Source: Amia ocellicauda
Taxonomy: Eukaryota > Chordata > Actinopteri > Amiiformes > Amiidae
Direction of reading: 5' to 3'
Assembly: GCF_036373705.1 (NCBI RefSeq)
Contig: NC_089858.1
Location: 35,702,249-35,766,248 of the forward strand
DNA: 64,000 nucleotides
How positions within the stretch are numbered: position 1 is the stretch's first letter; every line of letters starts with the position of its first letter. Below the pieces are notes generated by a model. That model did not search any database and was not told the DNA's origin. It saw nothing but the letters and a program-made list of their open reading frames with translations. This document shows, in pieces, positions 13,307 to 28,999 of this stretch. The position numbers were made by a program, and so were the translations under genes.

Positions 13307-13336
13307 CACACACACACACACACGCACACACACACG
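13307..13336. repeat. (CA)n microsatellite
   Basis: A CA run with a single G-containing interruption, preceded by CAGA repeats. Confidence 0.9.
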
Positions 13337-14755
13337 CCTGGGTTCTCAGATGTACTGCATTCCGGGCATCAGGAATTTCCCACAGGCTGTCTGACTGACT
13401 CACCCCTGCACTCGTCCTCCACCTCCTACTCATGGTCATTCTCTGTCAGTCACTTTCTCCTTGTCACTTTCACTCTCTCCATTTCTCATATCACCTCTCC
13501 CTCTCTCTCTCTCCCTCTCGCTCCCTCCCGCTGCACAGTGTTGCTGTTGTTTACACAGAGATTTGCATGGGGCACGGATGCTGTTTCAAAGTTGTTGTTT
13601 TTTCCGCTGGGGCACAGGACTGCTGTTTTTGGCGAAAGAGGCAGGGTGTAGGAGGGGGGTGAGCCAGGCTATTAGCAGTGTCAGCAGCCTGTGTACCCCC
13701 CGCCTCCGTCATGTTTAGTCTGTCTGTTCTAATTGGGGCGCAGTCACCACAGCACTCCGTAAAACAAACAGTCTGCACACCTCTCTCTCTCCCTCTCTCT
13801 GCATGCACGTTTATGTAAGTGAATGTGTTTTCAGACTCTAGGGATTACAATGAACATTCCTCAACCCCCCATCCCCCTACACATACTTTCCTGCTCCCAC
13901 CCCCTCTTCAATCCTCTGAAACTGACAGCTGCCAATCAGCCAACAACTGTCTCCACTCTGTCCCCAGAGGTTTGTGTGTGTTTTATTTCTGGGTTTTTTA
14001 TTTTTGCTCGTATTTTTGTTCCTGTAACCTGAGCTGCCCCCCAGAGTGTGCCGGCATCACTTACCACACAGGGAACGGACGCATGGACGCTGCTGCAGTT
14101 CTTGATGAAGCTGCAAAGCAACAAATGTGGCCTAAGACATGTTACACGTTAAACGGCTTTCACACTAAATTTGAGCAGCTTCCCTCTCAGCTGTCCTATT
14201 GCCTTCAGACTCTTAAGGCAACTTTATAGGATAAAACGGAAGCATTTGACTATTTTCAGATATTCACACTCTCGCTCTCTCAAATCCAAACCTCAAATCG
14301 ACAAGATGTGGCCTGCTGCTGTGGGCGCCAGAGGAGACCTGGTTTGAACAGTTTGTATCATGCAGATAGCTTCCTGTTTTCCCTGGCCCTGCAGGCGGCT
14401 GCAGCAGGCCGGGCAGCAATGTGTATAAAAGAAGAATAGAAAAAAAACAGAACTATGATTGAATTCATATTGTAATGGCTTTGTTTTTCTGAGACACAAC
14501 AACCGTCAGGGAGAGCTGCAGGGGAACCGAGCACTTGCAGGGAGTGTTTTAGCAATACAGTGAAATAAAAAATATTTCAGAAAACTCGGGGGGAAATTAA
14601 ATAAAATTTCCGCCATTTCCGTTAACGACATAGAAACTGAAACTTCCCCTGGCACAAGCCAGTTGACATCAGTTTGTTACGGCTAAAATAGTTTTTCATA
14701 TTATCTTTTCAAAAATCTGTCACTCTAGCAACCCGGGGGACACCTAAAATAATGA

Positions 14756-14769
14756 AATCATACAAAATA
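14756..14769. repeat. Target-site duplication, left copy
   Basis: The 14-bp sequence AATCATACAAAATA occurs here and again at 16608-16621, exactly flanking the LINE fragment. This is the signature of target-primed insertion. Confidence 0.85.
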
Positions 14770-16607
14770 CTGTTTTATTGGGAAAGTATTTTACATTTCA
14801 ATTATAAAAACAATCAAAAGAAATTTAAATACTTATGATTTAAAATTTGTTAAAATCAATATTCTAAAATCACTTAAACATTTTAAAATCTTAGTGATTA
14901 ACGTAAACAATTACTCAAATAAACATGTGCTTAAACAAAACAAACGTGATTAAAGCAAACTGCTACCAACAAAGGAGTCAAATACATTGAAAATAACTGA
15001 AAATGCACTGGACAAATCAAAAAACAATTAAAATGATAAAAATAAAAAACAAACCAAAACAGTCCGATGCATTTTAAAATTAAATCCAAACGGTCAATGT
15101 ATTTGACAAAAAAATAGAACATAACAATCAAATTAAAAAACAAACAAAACAAGTGCTTTTAAAAATAACTAAATCTTTAAAAACAGTTAAAATTCGATTT
15201 TTAAAATTCATTTTAAAAATCAATATTCATAAAATAGTTAAAAGATCTTGGACTCTGACTCCAGCGGGGGGAGATGACCATCCCCGGAGGTGGGTCCCAT
15301 CATGGGATCCTGAGCTCCCCCAGATCTTGTATCTGCCAGTTCTTAAAGGCTTCCTCCTTGCCCCTCTGATGGACCTCCAGATTGACATAATCCCTCACAA
15401 GTACCATGCCCCTCCGCGCGATGACAATTGGGTCCAGCTCCTGCTTGTTAAACAGACAGATGTTCCATCCCTCCCACAGGGCCTGATTCACTGCGCAGAC
15501 GACACGCCACCAGCACCTCAGGGTAGAAGATGTCAATCCCCTGGCTGGACCATATAGGATCTGCTGGGCAGTCGCCCGCACATGAAACGGCAAACCTGTG
15601 GAGGAACAGAGAAAACAGGAGACAGACCCTGTAGGCAAAGGGGCACTCTCTAAAGATGTGAGCCTCCGTCTCCTTCCCCAGGCAACCCTTGTAGGGGCAG
15701 ATGTCATAAGGGGCTAGGCCCCTTCTGTGCATGAACACTCGGTTGGGGAGACACCGACTCACAGCCATCCAGGAGACATCTTTCTGCGTATTTGTGAGGC
15801 AAACGTGCGTAGCGTTAGCCCAGATAAACGGGCAGGTTTCTGGAGGGAAATCTTCTTTCCGGCTAGTCTCCTGGGTAGATCTCATCTGACTACAGATGGT
15901 CTTATAATCCCAGGAGGCCAGCATGACTTTATGGAGGCCTACTTCGAGCGCAAAGGCTCGGAGCGCCTGTAGAACGGCGGGGGATCCCACGAGTGCGGCC
16001 TGGTGTTATCCATGGCGCAGAGGTCGAATGGTCTCAGGCTGCTGGCAAAATAAAAGCGGTTCATAAAACTCACTTTCTTGCCAGCAGCTTGGATGTTCTT
16101 GACCACATAGGCCAGCCCCTGCGCCTTTATCAGCCGCACAACATCCGAGACCCCCCTGCCTCCATCCAGGGTACCCTTCACCATTTGCACTCTTTTCAGC
16201 CTCTCCATTTTGCTCCCCCAGACAAACCGAAATATAATTCTGGTCACTAGTTTTGCAACGACCTTGTCTGGGGGGAAGATCATTCCTACGTAGAGGAGTA
16301 TCGGGAAGAGGATGGCCTTTACGACCAGCACCTTACCGGCCATCGTCAAGGTCCTTGTGCTCCAGCCGTGGATCTTTCTTTGGACTTTAGATAAAGCCTC
16401 CTCCCAGCTCCGGGTGCCTGTGTTGGTCCCGTCGATCGTGATCCCCAGAACCTTGATGGACGGCTTCACAGGGAACACGGTCGGCGGGCCCCGGCCGACA
16501 GGCCATGCTCTGGAGAGGTAGACCTCGCTCTTGGCCCTATTGACAGCGGCCCCCGTCGCCCTGCAGAAGCCGTCCAGCAGTTCCTCAACCCTGGCCATGG
16601 ACGGCGC
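14770..16607 (-). mobile_element. 5'-truncated LINE (non-LTR retrotransposon), Tx1/L1-like, decayed
   Basis: On the minus strand the 3' part of a reverse-transcriptase polyprotein runs from 16607 to a TGA at 15302-15300. It begins near VEELLDGFCRATGAAVN and includes the thumb-like stretch VQRKIHGWSTRTLTMAGK and a C-terminal Cys/His-rich block (CPYKGC..., H..., EC). The protein is split over three frame segments (16607 to about 15960, 15990 to about 15500, then down to 15300), so at least two frameshifts have inactivated it. A T-rich 3'UTR of about 530 bp follows, ending with AATAAAACAG at the boundary. The 14-bp direct repeats at 14756-14769 and 16608-16621 define both ends. The 5' end is truncated within the ORF, which is typical of LINE insertion. 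The clade is my judgement from the protein pattern only. Confidence 0.88.
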
Positions 16608-16621
16608 AATCATACAAAATA
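16608..16621. repeat. Target-site duplication, right copy
   Basis: Identical 14-bp partner of 14756-14769; marks the truncated 5' end of the LINE. Confidence 0.85.
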
Positions 16622-17629
16622 AAGGAATACAAATTAAATGAATTGAAGTATAAGGCAAATGCAGAAACTAAAATAAATAAATTAGTCACTGTTGAGGACA
16701 GGGCCTGTCACTCATGAGGGGAGCTCTTTCTCCGAACAGGAAGTGCGGGAGTGTGCCGCTGGCACTTTGCGGAAGGAGCGGGCGTGGCGGGGATGGTCTC
16801 CGTGCACAGAGTCTCTCACGCACAAGCCTGCTCATCAAAATACAAAAGGAAGGCAGACTTGTTCCCTAGCGACCCTGCAGTGTTTGGAGATGAAGAGGTG
16901 GGCTGTTTGGGAGGGGTGGGGTGGGGCTTTGACTGCATGTGCTACACAACAGCATGCACAAAAAGGGAGAGTGCATCTCATGCAATCCACGGCATCTCCT
17001 GTGCTGCTTTCACTTGCTCACCCTCGCTGCAGTGTGCTTGTGCAGTGTGCCCGTGTGTAAGTGAGCAGAGTGCCAGTGTCCTAGTGTGCCAGTGTGCTAG
17101 TGTGTCAGTGTGCTAGTGTGTCAGTGTGCACTGTGACTGCTGCTGTGTTACTGCTGTAGGAGAGGCAGGAAGAGAGGTGGGGGGTAGGCACACTGAGGGG
17201 GGCAGAAGACTGTTTATTTGGATGTGGTGCTCGGGCCATGGGGGGCTCCAGGGGCTGTAGCACAGAGTACACACACACTGCCGTGGTCTGGCTCTGCTAA
17301 TCCCCCCTCTCTAATTGGGGCCAGACCCCCCAGCACAGCCTCCATGCAAACCCTGTGTTGTGCTTTGTCAGTCACAGGTGGGGTGAGCAGCTTATTAGCG
17401 CCGGGACACCAGGGCTGGGACACACGATCCTGTTGCAAAAGCAAACAGCTGGAAACTGGGGGGTGGGGGGGTTGGACAGCAGAACCAATGATTGTTGTAA
17501 TTAGTCCCCGTGATCTTTATTCTCCTTGACAGACCACCCCTTCTAAGACCACTGCTGTCAGAAGATACATGGCTATGGATACATAGAGAGATGGAGAGAG
17601 AGAGAATGTTGAGCAAAGCCTACATGTGC

Positions 17630-17678
17630 TGGGCTGGGGTTGGGGCTGGGGTTGGGGCTGGGGTTGGGGCTGGGGGGC
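17630..17678. repeat. 12-bp tandem repeat GGGGCTGGGGTT
   Basis: About four copies of the G-rich dodecamer GGGGCTGGGGTT. The regular G-runs could form a quadruplex; that is inference. Confidence 0.9.
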
Positions 17679-18344
17679 AGGCAGGATGCTTTTAAACCAT
17701 CTGCACCCCACTGATGACAGAGCATTAATCAGCCAGGCAGCACTAAACTCTTCCCCAGACTTGCACCCTGAGAAAGAAGAAGAGGGGGGAGGAGAGAAAC
17801 CTAGAGAAGGAGAGAGAGAAACAGAGAGAGGGAGGGAGTGGAGTAGGGTGCTGTGTCATCAGGTGAATGATGTGCACTACTTTTCTTTTTGTCTTGGGGG
17901 TCCATTGGGAACGTGCTGGGGTGGGATGAAGGCTGCCGGGCCTTCCTGTCTCCAACTGGAACAAAGTTGATTTCCTGTTCGTGTTTTTATATTCTCTTAA
18001 CTGCTCCCCCCGTCCCTATGATGGATTGCCCCCAAGTGTCCCGAACCCCTCAGAGATCAGAGCTGTGGATTCATCCTCTGCTTTTTCTTCTTCTTCTCTT
18101 GATCCTCCTCCCTCCCCCACCTTTTCCCTTGCACCCCCCTCCCCGGGCAAACCCTGTCTGTGTTTGCATTTCTGCCGTGTTTGAAACTGTGTTGAGTTGT
18201 GTTCTGGTCACAGTTTTATATAAGTCCAATGCAGTGCACCATTGTGACACCACAGCAAAGTGTGTAGTGTAAAGTGTGTAGCACAGTGGAGTATAGTATA
18301 GTAAACCAGTAAAAGTCTTATTCAGCTATCCCCCACCCCTTCTA

Positions 18345-18421
18345 AAATTCAAATTCAAAAAGAGCTTTATTGGCAAGACACGTTTACACAAGCATAGAAT
18401 GAATACAATAACAAAATAAAT
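18345..18421. repeat. Dispersed repeat fragment (AGCTTTATTGGCA family)
   Basis: AATTCAAAAAGAGCTTTATTGGCAAGAC resembles the second copy at 26806-26890 (AATTCAATAAAAAAGCTTTATTGGCATGAC). The 'GCTTTATTGGCATGAC ... TTGCCAAAGCA' signature is a common dispersed element end in fish genomes. I cannot assign the family. Confidence 0.5.
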
Positions 18422-19164
18422 AAATAAATGCTGTTGTTTTAACTTGCTGTAGACAAAATGAACTCCGAGGTCAGAAAAGAAAAACAATGACTACATGTGT
18501 CACTGCGTATTGCAACGAAGCGTTTATTCGCATCTCTCTCATTTGTTTTGTTTGCTTTGGTTTGGTTCCTTCCCGCTCTCTCCGGGCACAGGGCATGCAG
18601 TGTGATCTCACACCAGGCTGGCATCAGGCAGGGAGCCGCCGAACGCATGCGTTACTGTGTGACTCACATGTACTGCCTTGGGGCAGGAGGGGGGAAGTGA
18701 AGACGGGGGGGGTGGCAGGTAAGTTAGCAATTCAATACGGATTATGAGGCGCACGGAATGTCTCAAAAGCGACGTAGAACTATGATCACAACCCCTCCCC
18801 CCCCACAGACACACACACACACACAGAAGCAAACAAGAAAAAAAGCCCACACACACCTCAAGCTCTAAAGAAGCAAACGAAAACAAAACGTTTCTCCTCA
18901 TGCAGGCTTCATATTGTGTGAAATATGAAAGGAGTGACTGGAGGAGCGCCGTGCCAGTCTGCTTCATGTCTCAGGCCTGCTGTGCCCAGTGAGGGATGCC
19001 ATGGATGCAGGTGTCTAGAGATCTGGGCAGATTGGTTGGGGACCTCCGGTTGGGGAGGTTAAAGCCGAGGCTGCCGAGTCTCTGCTCCCGGGGACTGGAG
19101 CAGAAGAGTAGGCAGGGTGTGGAGGTGACGATGTGGCAGAATGCCCTGGCTGTGCCACACCCGG

Positions 19165-19170
<6 letters not shown>

Positions 19171-19195
<25 letters not shown>

Positions 19196-19209
19196 TCTCT
19201 CTCTCTCTC
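19171..19209. repeat. (CA)n(CT)n microsatellite
   Basis: A CA run passing directly into a CT run. Confidence 0.95.
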
Positions 19210-19899
19210 ACACACACACTCCCCTGTCTCCCCTGTACCTCTCTGTTAAAGCACAGACACTTCAGATGAAAGAGTTCTGTCCATGAAGTTCTGCTTTTGA
19301 TGAACACAACTGTTAGAGGCATGCAAGGACCTGTACAGTTACATGGTGTGTTGACAATGGGTTTACAATTAATTACACATGAATTCAAGTTAATGTATAC
19401 ATACAGACAACAAACCAACCATGATTTTGAGGGAAAAACAAAACGTTCCCTTTATAATAAATCGATCTGAACGGCCGTGCTTCTATGTCTATGACAGACA
19501 TTTTCCACACATTTTGTGGGTGTGGAAACCTTATTTCTCAGAGTCCTGACAGTGGCCTGCGTGCGAGAGGGAGAGGGGGCAGAGCCCTGAATAAAATAAT
19601 CAAATTATCAAATTATAATAAAAGAAGAACTACAAAATATGAACACTGTATGGGATCATATCTGTGGTGAAATTGATTGAGGATTCAAAGACGCAAAACG
19701 ATGGTCTGACAGATATGTATGTGATATAATCTAGAGAAGTACATTATTGTGACAGTCTCCGCATGTATATCTAGAAAGATCTGTGACTATCATGTTCATG
19801 TTTTTTTTTTTTAAATAAGGATGTGAATTGATTTTATGACTAAGCAGTGTTATATCAACATCGATATAATAATGACGGGTCTACCTGCAACTCTTAGGG

Positions 19900-20244
19900 A
19901 AGGTGACGTGACGGCCCAGTAGCACAGGGTGTTCCCTCTCTCTCCACCCAATCAGGCGCCTGACATTCCAGTTTGGCGGAGCATCAATCACAGCGCAGCC
20001 GCACAGCCCCGCCCATCCCGTCCGCACCTTCTCTCAGAGCTGCGGCCACAGCCGGACAGGGTGCCAGATCCCCGGTGCTCTGGGACGTGATATTACAGCA
20101 GCTTGGCACTTTTGGACGTGTTCAGACATACTTTGAAAAACTATTCTTATTGCATTGAGATTGCATTGTCAGTGTGTTATTATCCATTAGCTATAGAGGG
20201 AGTGGACGTCGCCCCCTCGTGTGTATGGTCACACTGTAGAGGAC

Positions 20245-20277
<33 letters not shown>

Positions 20278-20330
20278 TTGCACACTGCTTCTCACGGGTT
20301 TACATCCGCGCCAGCTACCGTTGTCTCGCC
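19900..20330 (+). promoter_or_regulatory. Probable promoter / 5'UTR of the pitx-like gene
   Basis: GC content rises here compared with the AT-rich upstream DNA. A forward CCAAT box lies at 19948-19952 and an Sp1-type CCCCGCCC at 20007-20014. A CA run (20245-20273) lies in the presumed 5'UTR. The start codon at 20331 lies about 310 bp downstream of the GC box. No clear TATA box is visible. Confidence 0.45.
20245..20273. repeat. (CA)n microsatellite
   Basis: A pure CA run 58 bp before the proposed start codon of the pitx-like gene. Confidence 0.95.
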
Positions 20331-25610
<5,280 letters not shown>

Positions 25611-26580
25611 ACAACCTCATCCTCCACAGCCTCCTTTCTCTCTCCTTCTCCCTGGTCCTTCCCCATCTCTATCACTCTATCTCTATCCCCCTCTCTCTCT
25701 GTGCCCTGATGCACAGCACATGGGCAGTGAGGTCTGCGCAGTCTGGGACAACAGTCCAGTCTACCCCACCTGACCTGCAGGAAGTTCAGGGGGGAAGGCA
25801 TTGGAAGGTGCGCAGAGTTCCCACTGTGCCTGAGAGGGAGGACAGTGAGAGACTCTGAAAGCGCAGGCTGGAGAGTATACAAGAAGAACAAAAGCAGAAC
25901 AGCACTGGAAGAGAAAAGAGCAAGAGGGAGGGAGGGAAGGTTGGCACAGGTTGAAAGAGAGGAGATGGGTGGGGAGGTTCTCTCTCTCTGGGCTTGGGTT
26001 GCTGCTCGTTTGCATTCCAAATCAGGGAGGGAAACAGAGTAAATGCGCAGCTCTGTCAATCACCCTGGAGAAAACGCAGCACTATAAACAGCACGAGCCA
26101 CCGAGACTGTGGCTGTGTGAGAGTGAGTGAGAATGTGTGTAAGGTTGAGTGTGAGAGTGAAACAGTGAGTGAGAGAGTGTGTGTGTGTGAGATCATGAAG
26201 CTGCCCTGGAGACTGACTGACTGACTGACTGTCTATCCTTCTCCAGCGTGTTGAATACTTGAATGAACTTCCTCTGCTCCTCCTTCAAAATCTCCTGCCT
26301 GGGTCCCAGTGCCCGCCAACTCACCCACCTGCCTGTTGACTGTCTGGCCGCCGTTCTCTTACCCCCTCTGGCAGGGGATTGGCAATTGAATGTATTGAGG
26401 ATAAACCCGATGAACAGGCAACTGATTTGGGTGACCGAAGAGTGTGTGGAGAGAGGAAGTGGGGGAATGGTGTTTTTATAGAATTATATATGTTGTTTTA
26501 TTTGTTCCAATTAAACAACAAAAAAAAGTTTTGACAAATATTGCTAATAATAACAATAAAGAGAATGCAAACAAAGTAAA
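25611..26580 (+). other. Probable 3'UTR of the pitx-like gene
   Basis: Begins after the TAA at 25608-25610. No new exon is recognisable. An AATAAA lies at 26555-26560. The first part is CT-rich, the middle GA-rich, and a GTGAGTGAGA-type low-complexity stretch lies at 26109-26190. The extent is a guess. Confidence 0.4.
26555..26560 (+). promoter_or_regulatory. Candidate polyadenylation signal AATAAA
   Basis: The first canonical AATAAA after the pitx-like stop codon, about 945 bp downstream of it, in AT-rich sequence. Confidence 0.35.
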
Positions 26581-26805
26581 TCATTGTGGAAGACTGGTCT
26601 CTCTCTCTTTTTTGTTACTGTTAAGAATTCAGTTGCTCTTAAGTCAATGTTCTTTATTTTTTAAGCATTTTATACACTACAGATTGCGGTAAATGCTGCT
26701 GTGAACATATAACCAGCGTGACAAACTATAGGAAAACTCAGGTGCTATTTCATCAGAAGAAAAGTTCCCCACCCACGCTGTCTGCACCCTGTACCAACCC
26801 CTCCT

Positions 26806-26890
26806 CAATTCAATAAAAAAGCTTTATTGGCATGACTAATTGACATCAATGTTGCCAAAGCATTGACAGACATTTCCAGTGTTCAGGAAA
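26806..26890. repeat. Dispersed repeat fragment (AGCTTTATTGGCA family)
   Basis: AATTCAATAAAAAAGCTTTATTGGCATGAC, followed by GTTGCCAAAGCATTGACAGA. This is a second copy related to 18345-18421. Confidence 0.55.
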
Positions 26891-27169
26891 ACGACAATAG
26901 GAACAATCAACACAGAACTTATGCTCTTAACATATACAGACATGTTGCATATAATTGTTGTATACACTGTAGCCATAGTGTCTCTCAGTGTGTGGAAGGC
27001 AGTGATGTATTGCACCGCTCTCTCTGCTGTCTGTGCGTCCTCCCCCAGCAGGATGACTGGTTTGTTCTCCCTGCTGGGTGAGTCCCTGGTGGCAGTGTAT
27101 TTGCCTTTTGCATTGTATTCTCTCTCAGTTTGCCTTGCATCCATCCTCAACAGCATCTAATTGCGCCTG

Positions 27170-27289
27170 CCGTGAACACGCCGAGGACGCCGCTGCGTGT
27201 GACGTCATCAACAGCTGCTGGCCTGCGGAGCGGTCTTTGTACCGGTGTGTTAATAAAGACCGACACAGACAGCATTGGAACATGCTATA
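27170..27289 (+). promoter_or_regulatory. Probable promoter of sec24-like gene with a CRE
   Basis: GC-rich segment with several CpGs and a perfect palindromic cAMP/ATF response element TGACGTCA at 27200-27207, just upstream of a likely non-coding first exon. Coat-protein genes are known targets of ER-stress and CREB3-family bZIP factors, which bind related sites, so this fits a secretory-pathway gene; that link is inference. Confidence 0.45.
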
Positions 27290-27467
27290 AGACTACGGAG
27301 AGAGAGAAGGGGAGAAAGAGAGCGGCCAGCACGGTGGTCAGTGACACAGCGGGACCCAGGGCAGAGGGCAGCGATGCTCCCAGCAGGAGGAGCCCGGGGT
27401 TGTGCGGGGAGCGGAGCGGCAGTGAGGCGGCACTGAGGCGGCAGTGAGGCCGGGTCTGGTCCGGGGG
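27290..27467 (+). other. Predicted non-coding first exon of sec24-like gene
   Basis: GC-rich sequence ending at a strong donor, GGGGG|GTGAGT, with GT at 27468-27469. ATGs within it (for example in GCGATGCTCCC) hit stops quickly, so it would be 5'UTR spliced to 28992. The transcription start is not defined. Confidence 0.4.
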
Positions 27468-27725
27468 GTGAGTTTAATTCGGTTTCATTAGTGCAGTTTG
27501 TGATGGTCGAGCCTCGCAAGTATCAGTCAGACTGTCCCTACAAACGCCACCAAATTGAACGGACTTGGCGCGATAATAATAATCGTAATAATAATGTATT
27601 ATGTGCTGTGTGTGGTGACAATACTGTGAAGTGTAGTGAGCTGTACTGTGCTACAAACAGACTTCTCTCCTACATTACACAGTGAATGATCACAACTGTA
27701 TTTTGTATTAAAATATAATAAGTCT

Positions 27726-28345
27726 GTCTGTCCCCTGTCCCCTACGACACGCCACTGTCCCCTACAACAGGTTCCTGTCCCCCATGACTCTCTCCTGTCC
27801 ACTACAACATGCCCTCCCCTACGACACGCCCCTGTCCCCTACAACAACATACCCCTGTCCCCTACAACAACACGCAACACGCCCCTGTCCCCTACAACAG
27901 GCTCCTGTCCCCCATGACGCGCTCCTGTCCCCTACAACACGCCCCTCCCCTACGACACATCCCTGTCCCCTACGACACGCCCATGTCCCATACGACACGC
28001 CCCTGTCCCCTACAACAACATACAACATGCCCCTGTCCCCTACAACAACACACAACACGCCCCTGTCCCTTACAACAGGCTCCTGTCCCCCATGACGCGC
28101 TCCTGTCCCCTACAACACGCCCCTCCCCTACAATGACACACCCATGTCCCTCACGACGCGCTCCTGTCCCCCACGACACACCCCTGTCCCCTACAACAGG
28201 CTCCTGTCCCCCACGACGTGCCCATGTCCCCTACAACATGCCCCTGTCCCCCACGACACGCTCCTGTCCCCTATGACACGCCCATGTCCCCTACAACACG
28301 CTCCTGTCCCCCACGACATGCCCGTCTCCCATGACACGCCATTGT
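27726..28345. repeat. C-rich minisatellite (about 19-22 bp unit)
   Basis: Some 30 imperfect copies of CCCCTGTCCCCTACAACACG with variants (TACGACACG, CATGACGCG, TACAACAGG) and nested higher-order blocks. It sits in the first intron of the sec24-like gene. The open frames across it are coincidental. Confidence 0.95.
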
Positions 28346-28461
28346 CCTCCTGCTACACTATCAGACATTAACCTATACATACACCACTATTACTAACCTA
28401 CATACTGTAGTATCTCTGCTTATGCAATATCATATTCTGACTGTACAGTATCACAGACATC

Positions 28462-28500
<39 letters not shown>

Positions 28501-28503
28501 CAT
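28462..28503. repeat. (ATT)n microsatellite
   Basis: A pure ATT run in the first intron of the sec24-like gene. Confidence 0.97.
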
Positions 28504-28999
28504 TTATTGACTTGTATTGACTCTCCCTTAATGAAAGCACCTAAATTGGATACCCCTATTTACAACTATATAACCCCTCCTGAGGCAGTGACAGTTTAGG
28601 AGCCGGCCCATCCCTGTGTGAGTGAATGCGCACTGCTTCTAGAGATAAAATATGAATTTAGAGATACAGGTAGATTGTAAGAGCGTTTGACTGTGAGTTC
28701 TGGCAAATGCTGCTCGGCTGCGTATTGGGTGAATTTGAAGAGACGACAGTTGAGATCACTGATCTTTTTCCGTGAATCGTGAGAAGTGTCCAAGAACTGT
28801 GCAATAAAATAAAAGCGCTTCAATGAAACTTCCTCCCTTGCTCTCCGTGTAAGACATGTTTTAGTCCCCATGATAGTTTTCAGTCGTGTAATCTCTCCAT
28901 GTATGATTTTCTTCAAAACGTTTTCATAACTTTCTTCAATAAACTATCCTGCACTTTCACCACACTTTTAATTCTCTTCTCTCTGTCCCAGCTGTGTCA

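Larger units (their letters stand above)
11226..14755. other. Intergenic region hk2 to LINE insertion
   Basis: No coding exon is supported here. It holds an ACT/CTT trinucleotide array (13021-13113), a CA run (13307-13336), tandem TAATCC motifs (11308-11319) and a less repetitive block at about 13540-13790. That block has an octamer (ATTTGCAT, about 13560) and TAAT-core sites and may be a cis-regulatory element. Confidence 0.6.
16622..19899. other. Intergenic region LINE to pitx-like gene
   Basis: No coding exon is supported. It contains a GGGGCTGGGGTT array (17630-17678), a dispersed-repeat fragment (18345-18421), CA/CT runs (18808-18823, 19171-19209) and a block at about 17260-17440 with a reverse octamer-like ATGCAAA (about 17343) and TAAT/ATTAG cores. 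That block may be regulatory. Short open frames here have no recognisable domain. Confidence 0.6.

Noticed and set aside
13819-14229. 136-codon open frame upstream of the LINE
   Set aside because: No domain, no conserved motif and no supporting splice or promoter context.
27784-28276. Open frames of 103-155 codons rich in CPLQ/CPLRH repeats
   Set aside because: Products of the C-rich minisatellite in an intron; the same peptide appears in several frames.
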